Source: UKL13-2 sp044228625 (GTDB lineage Bacteria > Pseudomonadota > Gammaproteobacteria > Burkholderiales > Usitatibacteraceae). Taken from it: 5,322 bases of DNA. The stretch covers positions 1-5,322 of the forward strand of contig JBGAUM010000153.1 in assembly GCA_044228625.1 (NCBI GenBank), given 5' to 3'. Below the pieces are notes generated by a model. The model searched no databases. It was given only the letters and a program-made list of their open reading frames with translations, and was not told the origin of the DNA. A program made the translations under genes and the position numbers. Within the stretch, counting starts at the first letter, position 1; each line of letters begins with the position of its first letter. This document shows, piece after piece, positions 1 to 3,598 of the stretch.

Positions 1-1
1 A

Positions 2-28
2 GGCTGGCGGGCCTTTCCGGCCATTTTT
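2..28 (+). terminator. Probable Rho-independent terminator of a gene left of the window
   Basis: GGCTGG (2-7) can pair with CCGGCC (17-22), with one G-U wobble and a 9-base loop, and is followed by A and five T (23-28). A shorter alternative stem, GGCC (10-13) with GGCC (19-22), is also possible. The shape fits an intrinsic terminator for a + strand gene that ends before the window, but the window edge may cut the stem, so its full length is unknown. Confidence 0.45.
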
Positions 29-125
29 GTCTGGGATACCGCGTCTTTTCTGGAGTTTTCAATAAGTAACGAACCCCATACGTTGGCGCGTTAGACTGGT
101 TTACATTCCCGTGCTTTGATACCCC

Positions 126-443
126 ATGAACAGCGTTTTCGATCAGGACAACCTCAAGACCGTTGAGCTCAAGCCATGCCCGTTTTGCGGGGACAACGAA
201 GTGTCATCCTATGTACGTGACGGGTTGATCGGCGTGGTGGAATGCCCTTGCGGCGCGCAAATGGTGCAGGAAATGCCGCGGCTGGGTGTCGGCCCGGACG
301 GTCGCCCCGGATTGTCCGAGCAGCAAATCCAGATGCTGGAGCGATTTCGCAAGAAGCACCGATTGGCGACGCAGATCGAGGCGGTCAGCCTGTGGTCGCG
401 ATGCCTTGCTGTGGATGCCTGGAATTTACGCGGCGGAAAATAG
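126..443 (+). CDS. Lar-like zinc-ribbon protein, small
   Basis: A 105-residue protein resembling the Lar (restriction alleviation) family of small zinc-ribbon proteins, which are often phage-derived. Seen directly: LKPCPFCG with Cys18 and Cys21, a second knuckle ECPCG with Cys40 and Cys42, and a C-terminal AWNLR (99-102 plus flank) matching the AWN-R signature that ends Lar proteins. The second knuckle is CxC rather than the usual CxxC, and about 45 residues between it and AWN, including a basic, probably helical stretch (about 64-80), make it longer than typical 60-80 residue Lar proteins. In phage and Rac prophage, Lar relieves type I restriction. That role is not shown here, as no phage or restriction genes are near, so a generic zinc-ribbon or nucleic-acid-binding role is equally possible. 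ATG 126 is the first in-frame start; no good Shine-Dalgarno sequence precedes it. The next gene starts 63 bases downstream on the same strand. Confidence 0.65.
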   Translation: MNSVFDQDNLKTVELKPCPFCGDNEVSSYVRDGLIGVVECPCGAQMVQEMPRLGVGPDGRPGLSEQQIQMLERFRKKHRLATQIEAVSLWSRCLAVDAWNLRGGK

Positions 444-506
444 GTCCGGCCCGCACGCCCTGCGTGCCCCGTAGAATACCGGCTCCCTTCATTCGCTGGA
501 ATTTTC

Positions 507-1619
507 GTGAGTACCGCCGCTTCGATTTCCGCCACTGTCGCGTGGGGTGCATTCCTGATTGCATTTGTGCTCGGCGCGATTTCCGCGCGGACGCATTTTT
601 GTACCCTTGGAGCCGTCTCCGACATCGTCAACATGGGCGAATGGACCCGCATGCGCATGTGGGTCCTCGCAATGGCGGTCGCGATCCTCGGCGCGCAAGG
701 CCTGTATGCCGCGGGACTGATCGATCTGTCCAAGGCGTTCTATGTTCGGCCTGCCTTCACCTGGATTTCCTATTTGTTGGGTGGAGCGATGTTTGGCGTG
801 GGCATGACCCTTGCGAGTGGCTGTGGAAGCCGCACGCTGGTGCGCATCGGCGGCGGCAACGTGAAATCAGTGGTGGTGTTCGTGTTCATGGGCATCGCGG
901 CCTACATGACCATGAAGGGGTTGTTCGGTGTTTGGCGTGTCAGCACCCTCGACACGGTGAATGTCGATTTCGCCGCGCGCGGCATCGCCACGCAGGAAAT
1001 GGGCGCTGTATTCTTTGGCGCATCTGCCAAAAATGCTCAGTTGATCTGTGGAATGGTGATCGGTTTCGCGTTGCTGGCTTTTGTGCTTGCCGGGCGCGAG
1101 TTTCGATCGAGCCTCGATGGCTGGCTTGGCGGGCTGGGCTATGGGCTTGCCGTGGTGGCCGGCTGGTATCTGAGCGCCAACTTGGGGTTTGCGGAAAACC
1201 CCGATACCTTGGAGAACACCTATTTCGGCACCAACAGCAAGGCCCCGGAGTCCCTCACCTTTGTGGCCCCCATTGCGTATAGCCTGGAATTGTTGATGCT
1301 CTGGAGCGACAAATCGCTCATCGTGACCTTCGGCGTGGCCTCGACGGTCGGCATGATCGTGGGGTCCCTGGTGTACTCGCTGGCTTTCAAGCGATTCAGG
1401 TGGGAGGGATTTGCGGGCGTTGCCGACACCCGCAACCACATCATTGGCGCCATCCTCATGGGGGCCGGCGGCGTGACTGCCATGGGATGCACGATCGGGC
1501 AGGGGGTCACGGGCCTGTCCACGCTGGCCCTGGGTTCTGTGCTGGCGCTGGGGGCGATGATTGCGGCCTGCTGGGCCACGCTCAAGTATCAGTATTGGCG
1601 ATTGATGCAGGAGGCCTGA
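507..1619 (+). CDS. YeeE/YedE family (TsuA-like) sulfur-compound transporter
   Basis: A 370-residue polytopic inner-membrane protein with about ten hydrophobic segments (near 11-28, 50-72, 85-107, 119-137, 177-197, 206-225, 251-267, 271-293, 310-330 and 340-360). It has the family's paired half motifs: SARTHFC (Cys32) then SGCGSRTL (Cys106) in the first half, and GCTIGQGVTG (Cys328) in the second. Characterised members (TsuA/YeeE) import thiosulfate by relaying it along conserved cysteines, and related proteins act in selenium or sulfur metabolism. The substrate here is inferred, not shown. No TusA/YeeD-like partner or rhodanese is visible next to it. The start is GTG at 507, because the first helix and Cys32 lie before the first internal Met (43). 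The ribosome site is weak (GGA at 498-500). Length is normal for a fused two-half YeeE protein. It ends 15 bases before the -35 box of the tRNA promoter. Confidence 0.9.
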   Translation: MSTAASISATVAWGAFLIAFVLGAISARTHFCTLGAVSDIVNMGEWTRMRMWVLAMAVAILGAQGLYAAGLIDLSKAFYVRPAFTWISYLLGGAMFGVGMTLASGCGSRTLVRIGGGNVKSVVVFVFMGIAAYMTMKGLFGVWRVSTLDTVNVDFAARGIATQEMGAVFFGASAKNAQLICGMVIGFALLAFVLAGREFRSSLDGWLGGLGYGLAVVAGWYLSANLGFAENPDTLENTYFGTNSKAPESLTFVAPIAYSLELLMLWSDKSLIVTFGVASTVGMIVGSLVYSLAFKRFRWEGFAGVADTRNHIIGAILMGAGGVTAMGCTIGQGVTGLSTLALGSVLALGAMIAACWATLKYQYWRLMQEA

Positions 1620-1633
1620 ACGCCAATTCAGGT

Positions 1634-1663
1634 TTGACCGTAAGTTGTTCAATACGCTATAAT
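1634..1663 (+). promoter_or_regulatory. Sigma70-type promoter of the lysine tRNA locus
   Basis: TTGACC (1634-1639) and a perfect TATAAT (1658-1663) are separated by 18 bases, directly after the transporter stop codon. Expected transcription start is near 1670, 6-8 bases before the first tRNA-like segment. The near-consensus boxes and the position fit a strong stable-RNA promoter. No separate promoter is evident between the tRNA genes, so both are probably made from this transcript. Confidence 0.8.
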
Positions 1664-1675
1664 ATTTGGCTCCGT

Positions 1676-1777
1676 GAGTGGTTAGCTCAGTCAGGGAATC
1701 GGGAAATTTTCGCAACGCGTGCGTTACGCCCGATGAACCGGAAAGCCGTGCAGGGATTTCGGTGACTGAGCAGCGGA
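1676..1777 (+). pseudogene. Broken tRNA-Lys relic A, 5' part interrupted by hairpin element
   Basis: GTTAGCTCAGT at 1681-1691 is the exact D-arm start of the two lysine tRNAs downstream, and GAGTG (1676-1680) corresponds loosely to their first bases. The tRNA match then breaks off into a two-hairpin element (1694-1762). GAGCAGCGGA at 1768-1777 matches the end of the D-stem plus the start of the anticodon stem, as if the tRNA resumed after the insertion. No anticodon loop or T-arm can be found. It is the first thing transcribed from the promoter at 1634-1663. It is a relic by sequence; whether its RNA has a role is unknown. Confidence 0.6.
1694..1762 (+). repeat. Two-hairpin REP-like element, divergent copy (in relic A)
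   Basis: First hairpin: ATCGGG (1698-1703) pairs with CCCGAT (1729-1734), enclosing an inner stem with AACGC (1714-1718) and GCGTT (1721-1725), then the tail GAAC (1735-1738). The next 24 bases (1739-1762) match 17 of 24 positions of the segment at 2009-2032, including AAGCC and GCAGGG. The same order, stem, GAAC tail, second hairpin, thus recurs in the copy at 1966-2032, although the primary sequence of the first hairpin has diverged. This copy is older or less constrained. Confidence 0.6.
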
Positions 1778-1819
1778 TGGAGTCCAGAAGCTGCATCTTC
1801 AAACAGAGTTTGTCAGAGT

Positions 1820-1896
1820 GGGTCGTTAGCTCAGTCGGTAGAGCAGCGGACTTTTAATCCGTTGGTCCTTTGGTTCGAATCCAGCACGGCCTACCA
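1820..1896 (+). tRNA. tRNA-Lys (anticodon UUU), slightly irregular
   Basis: Cloverleaf read directly: acceptor GGGTCGT (1820-1826) with ACGGCCT (1886-1892), discriminator A and encoded CCA; D-stem GCTC/GAGC; anticodon stem GCGGA/TCCGT with loop CTTTTAA, giving anticodon TTT (1853-1855), which reads lysine codons AAA and AAG. Oddities: the first acceptor pair is G-U, the gene is one base longer than its neighbour (77 against 76 with CCA), and the T-stem TTTGG/CCAGC has a U-C mismatch at its base and a U-G pair. The core is intact and the gene sits behind a strong promoter, so it is probably functional, but the T-arm weakness leaves some doubt. Confidence 0.85.
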
Positions 1897-1902
1897 GTTT
1901 TG

Positions 1903-1925
1903 CCGCCAAACGCAAGAGTTGGCGG
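1903..1925 (+). other. Spacer hairpin after tRNA-Lys(UUU)
   Basis: CCGCCAA (1903-1909) pairs perfectly with TTGGCGG (1919-1925) around a 9-base loop, seven bases after the tRNA CCA end. No T-run follows, so it is not a terminator. It may help 3' trimming of the precursor RNA; that is inference. Confidence 0.45.
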
Positions 1926-1945
1926 GATTGTCCGAAGTCCCAAAA

Positions 1946-1964
1946 GGGTCGTTAGCTCAGTTGG
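1946..1964 (+). pseudogene. Broken tRNA-Lys relic C, first 19 bases only
   Basis: GGGTCGTTAGCTCAGTTGG is identical to the first 19 bases of the tRNA-Lys(CUU) at 2095. The match ends inside the D-loop, exactly where the REP-like palindrome begins (1966). No anticodon arm or T-arm follows before the next tRNA; GCGGAC at 2045-2050 is at most a faint echo of the anticodon stem. It lies between two full tRNA genes and should be co-transcribed with them, so the precursor would contain a tRNA-like 5' end fused to hairpins. Confidence 0.75.
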
Positions 1965-1965
1965 G

Positions 1966-2008
1966 TGAGGCCAGGGTTTCACGAAGCACTGCTTCGCGCC
2001 TGACGAAC
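1966..2008 (+). repeat. REP-like 43-base palindromic element, forward copy
   Basis: Begins TGAGGCC and ends CGAAC. It folds as CAGG (1972-1975) with CCTG (1999-2002), a bulge on the 5' side, and an inner stem 1980-1987 with 1991-1998 around loop ACT. It matches the reverse complement of 2238-2280 at 35 of 43 positions. One differing pair is compensatory (A-T here, G-C there, in the inner stem), so the fold appears conserved. A short conserved head followed by an imperfect palindrome is the architecture of REP elements mobilised by RAYT (TnpA-REP) transposases. No such transposase is in the window. Confidence 0.75.
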
Positions 2009-2009
2009 G

Positions 2010-2031
2010 GGCAAGCCCAGCAGGGCTTGCC
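2010..2031 (+). repeat. Second hairpin of the forward REP-like unit
   Basis: A perfect nine-pair stem, GGCAAGCCC (2010-2018) with GGGCTTGCC (2023-2031), around loop AGCA, one base after the 43-base element. A degenerate homologue lies at the same place in relic A (1739-1762). No T-run follows, so it is unlikely to end transcription of the tRNA operon. It is absent next to the inverted copy at 2238-2280. Confidence 0.6.
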
Positions 2032-2062
2032 GCGGAAGGGCGGCGCGGACACGTCGTAAAAT

Positions 2063-2086
2063 GGTGATTGTTGTCGATCAATCGCC
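2063..2086 (+). other. Spacer hairpin just before tRNA-Lys(CUU)
   Basis: GGTGATTG (2063-2070) pairs with CAATCGCC (2079-2086), eight pairs with one G-U, around an 8-base loop, ending eight bases before the tRNA 5' end. There is no T-run. It could be a processing-related structure in the precursor, but chance is not excluded. Confidence 0.35.
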
Positions 2087-2094
2087 GAAAGCTT

Positions 2095-2170
2095 GGGTCG
2101 TTAGCTCAGTTGGTAGAGCAGCGGACTCTTAATCCGTAGGTCGAAGGTTCGAATCCTTCACGGCCCACCA
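2095..2170 (+). tRNA. tRNA-Lys (anticodon CUU)
   Basis: A complete 76-base tRNA with encoded CCA: acceptor GGGTCGT (2095-2101) with ACGGCCC, D-stem GCTC/GAGC, anticodon stem GCGGA/TCCGT with loop CTCTTAA (anticodon CTT, 2128-2130, reading AAG), variable region AGGTC, and perfect T-stem GAAGG/CCTTC with loop TTCGAAT. Every stem pairs apart from G-U wobbles in the acceptor and at the G27-U43 position. It is followed 14 bases later by a strong terminator. Its last 38 bases are repeated exactly at 2282-2319. Together with the UUU isoacceptor at 1820 it covers both lysine codons. Confidence 0.97.
2133..2170 (+). repeat. 38-base direct repeat, copy 1 (3' end of tRNA-Lys(CUU))
   Basis: From TCCGTAGG in the 3' side of the anticodon stem through the CCA end, identical to 2282-2319. 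A repeated tRNA 3' end is the usual signature of an integrase attachment site, but here only 111 bases lie between the copies and no integrase is present. Partial tRNA duplication is therefore the simpler explanation. Confidence 0.9.
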
Positions 2171-2184
2171 AGTCTCCAAGGAAG

Positions 2185-2213
2185 CGCTGCCCCCAACGGG
2201 CGGCGTTTTTTTT
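2185..2213 (+). terminator. Rho-independent terminator of the tRNA-Lys operon
   Basis: CGCTGCCC (2185-2192) pairs with GGGCGGCG (2198-2205), eight pairs with one G-U, around a 5-base loop, immediately followed by eight T (2206-2213) and a further T-rich stretch. It lies 14 bases after the CCA of tRNA-Lys(CUU) and should end the transcript begun at about 1670, leaving the third relic outside the operon. Confidence 0.9.
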
Positions 2214-2237
2214 CTTGTTTTCAGTCGCAGCGGACTC

Positions 2238-2280
2238 GTTCGGCCGGCGCGGAGCAGTGCTCCGCGAATTCCCGGCCTCA
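2238..2280 (-). repeat. REP-like 43-base palindromic element, inverted copy
   Basis: The best-formed copy of the family: outer stem GGCCGG (2242-2247) with CCGGCC (2272-2277), inner stem CGCGGAGC (2248-2255) with GCTCCGCG (2259-2266), loop AGT, and a 5-base bulge AATTC (2267-2271). On the - strand it begins TGAGGCC and ends CGAAC, as the copy at 1966-2008 does on the + strand. It is inside the anticodon loop of relic E. On the - strand it also lies 175 bases past the napC stop codon, where REP hairpins commonly protect mRNA 3' ends; that role is inferred. Confidence 0.8.
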
Positions 2281-2436
2281 CTCCGTAGGTCGAAGGTTCG
2301 AATCCTTCACGGCCCACCACCTTTTGGATCGCGCTCCACCAGTTCGTAGCCGCGCGTTTTCATCAACGTAGCGGATTCGTTTGGCCTGCAACTTGCCAAA
2401 GTCGCGCGCGGCTGCCCATGAATCGTCGGGTGGCAT
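2278..2436 (-). CDS. Doubtful 52-codon ORF behind napC
   Basis: This ORF covers most of the 135-base gap between the tRNA relic and napC. ATG at 2436 starts a 52-residue reading frame, in the same frame as napC seven codons beyond its TAG stop. Its first 30 or so residues (PDDSWAAARDFGKLQAKR and on) have a coding-like composition, but its last dozen residues are simply antisense of the tRNA relic (VKDSNLRP), a well-known spurious annotation pattern. It may be a degraded 3' extension or gene remnant, or chance. No family is recognised. Nothing else was seen between 2320 and 2454; no clear terminator for nap was found. Confidence 0.15.
   Translation of the reverse strand: MPPDDSWAAARDFGKLQAKRIRYVDENARLRTGGARSKRWWAVKDSNLRPTE
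2282..2319 (+). repeat. 38-base direct repeat, copy 2 (detached tRNA 3' end)
   Basis: Exact copy of 2133-2170 including CCA, attached to the end of the inverted REP-like element. The absence of any substitution, while the rest of the relic is damaged, suggests either a recent duplication or repeated gene conversion with the working tRNA gene. Confidence 0.9.
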
Positions 2437-2454
2437 CCCGTCTGCTTCGACGCG

Positions 2455-3093
2455 CTATTTTGTGGCGACTGTGACCGAGGACTCCACGGCCGTGACTTTG
2501 GGCGCGCCGATGTTTTGCTCGATCGCAGGCAAGGTGTGCGCAATGCCCTTGTGGCAGTCGATGCAGGTTGCCCCCGCCTCAAACGCAGCCTGATGGGTGC
2601 GTGCAGACCGCCGATTCTGCTCGGCGTAATCCATGTAGGTGAAGTTGTGGCAGTTCCGGCATTCCCGGCTGTCGTTCTTCTTCATGCGGTCCCACTCGTG
2701 CTGCGCTAACTCTGCGCGCTTGGCGTTGAACTTCTCCGGCGTGTTGATTGAGCCGAGCATTTTGTGCAACAGCTCGTTGCTTGCCTGGATTTTGCGCACC
2801 ATTTTCGGTCCCCAGTCTTTTGGGACGTGGCAGTCTGGACAGGTGGCGCGCACGCCCGTACGGTTCTGGTAGTGAATGGTATTGCGGTATTCAACGTAAA
2901 CGTTTTTCTCCATCTCATGGCATGAGATGCAAAACGTTTCCGTATTCGTCCATTCCATCACGGTATGGAAACCGCCCCAGAAGATGATGCCTGCGATAAA
3001 CGAAATGCCGATCACGCCCGTGGCAATGCCCCACGCCCACTTCACCATGCGTCGCGCTTTATCCTTGGCGGAATTGCTTTGGTTGTCGTTCAT
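2455..3093 (-). CDS. napC: NapC/NirT family tetraheme cytochrome c, quinol dehydrogenase
   Basis: A 212-residue membrane-anchored cytochrome that oxidises quinol and feeds electrons to NapB and NapA in the periplasm. A short basic cytoplasmic N-terminus precedes one uncleaved transmembrane anchor (about 18-40). Four c-heme sites follow: CISCH (55-59), CPDCH (85-89), CRNCH (145-149) and CIDCH (177-181), the number and spacing typical of NapC. Length is normal, with a short Val/Thr/Lys-rich tail. The start is supported by AAGG (3100-3103), six bases upstream, overlapping the napB stop codon; the napB-napC gap is only eight bases, so translational coupling is likely. It is the last gene of the operon seen here. 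Related NirT or NrfH proteins are excluded by gene context rather than by sequence alone. Confidence 0.96.
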   Translation of the reverse strand: MNDNQSNSAKDKARRMVKWAWGIATGVIGISFIAGIIFWGGFHTVMEWTNTETFCISCHEMEKNVYVEYRNTIHYQNRTGVRATCPDCHVPKDWGPKMVRKIQASNELLHKMLGSINTPEKFNAKRAELAQHEWDRMKKNDSRECRNCHNFTYMDYAEQNRRSARTHQAAFEAGATCIDCHKGIAHTLPAIEQNIGAPKVTAVESSVTVATK

Positions 3094-3101
3094 GGCTGGC
3101 C

Positions 3102-3566
3102 TTATTGCAATCCGCGGGCGCGCTTGAAGGTGTTTTCAACCAGCGGCTTGGCATCCGTTTGCGCTACATGGCATTGCGTGCAGAAATAGCGTCGGGGGCT
3201 GACGTTGTCGAGTTCCTGTCCCTCGCGATTCCGAAAGTGTGTCACGCTGACCTTGGTGGCACCACTCATCTTGGTCTTCTGCCAGGCGTGGCAGTCCATG
3301 CACTTATTGAAGTTTTTGGTGATTTGGTAGCCCGATGTCGTATGGGGAATCAACGGCGGCTGCTGCACGAAATCGCGATCGCCCACTGCGTGGTCGCGTT
3401 CCTGGTGCGATGCCGTCGGGGGATTGTCTTGATTGAGCGGCGTGCCTTTGCGCAGGCTTTGCAGTTTCACGGGCTCGGATGCGGTGGCCATGGTTGCGCC
3501 CATCACCGTGACCAATGACAGGGCCAGCACCAGGAGCGCCTGCCGGGGAATATGTTGGAGTTTCAT
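3102..3566 (-). CDS. napB: NapB, periplasmic diheme cytochrome c of nitrate reductase
   Basis: The small electron-transfer subunit, which receives electrons from NapC and hands them to NapA. Read from ATG 3566 it has 154 residues: a Sec signal peptide (about 1-29, hydrophobic LLVLALSLVTVMG, cleavage likely after ATA), then CMDCH (89-93) and CTQCH (129-133). PPLIPH (His75) and VTHFR (His110) are the conserved region and histidine expected to supply distal heme ligands in this family. The open frame extends upstream to 3626 with another Met at 3590, but those starts put a charged, Cys-containing stretch before the signal peptide and overlap the napA end or lack a ribosome site. GCGGAA lies about seven bases before ATG 3566. 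The gap to napA is 32 bases and to napC eight. Confidence 0.95.
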   Translation of the reverse strand: MKLQHIPRQALLVLALSLVTVMGATMATASEPVKLQSLRKGTPLNQDNPPTASHQERDHAVGDRDFVQQPPLIPHTTSGYQITKNFNKCMDCHAWQKTKMSGATKVSVTHFRNREGQELDNVSPRRYFCTQCHVAQTDAKPLVENTFKRARGLQ

Positions 3567-3598
3567 GTCGGGTTCCGCTCTTGGGGTCATGGGGGCGT

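Larger units (their letters stand above)
2221..2319 (+). pseudogene. Broken tRNA-Lys(CUU) relic E, split in its anticodon loop
   Basis: GCAGCGGACTC (2227-2237) matches the tRNA from the D-stem end into the anticodon loop. TCAGTC just before it (2221-2226) matches the D-loop start with about six bases lost. A 43-base inverted REP-like element (2238-2280) follows, after which the tRNA resumes at the 3' strand of the anticodon stem and runs intact to CCA (2282-2319, identical to 2133-2170). The element replaces TTAA of the anticodon loop, and ACTC occurs on both sides (2234-2237, 2280-2283), possibly a target duplication. There is no acceptor 5' strand and it lies beyond the terminator, so it is not a working tRNA. 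Confidence 0.8.

Noticed and set aside
453..467. GCACGC/GCGTGC hairpin between the first two genes as a terminator
   Set aside because: The stem has only six pairs and no T-run follows, so termination is not supported.
242..1282. 346-codon open frame on the + strand
   Set aside because: It overlaps both the Lar-like gene and the YeeE transporter in another frame, and its Arg/Cys/His-rich translation has no recognisable domain or membrane helices.
867..1802. 311-codon open frame on the - strand
   Set aside because: Antisense to the transporter and the tRNA promoter, with a His/Gln-rich low-quality translation.
1676..2319. CRISPR array
   Set aside because: The repeats are tRNA genes and palindromes of uneven length and spacing, in mixed orientation, without regular spacers.
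2133..2319. Integrated genomic island bounded by att sites
   Set aside because: Only 111 bases separate the two tRNA 3' ends and no integrase or cargo lies between them; at most it is a scar or target site.
1854..2320. Short - strand ORFs with GREGFEPSTYG or AVKDSNLRPTD-like tails
   Set aside because: These peptides are antisense translations of the tRNA T-arm and anticodon arm, a well-known source of false gene calls.
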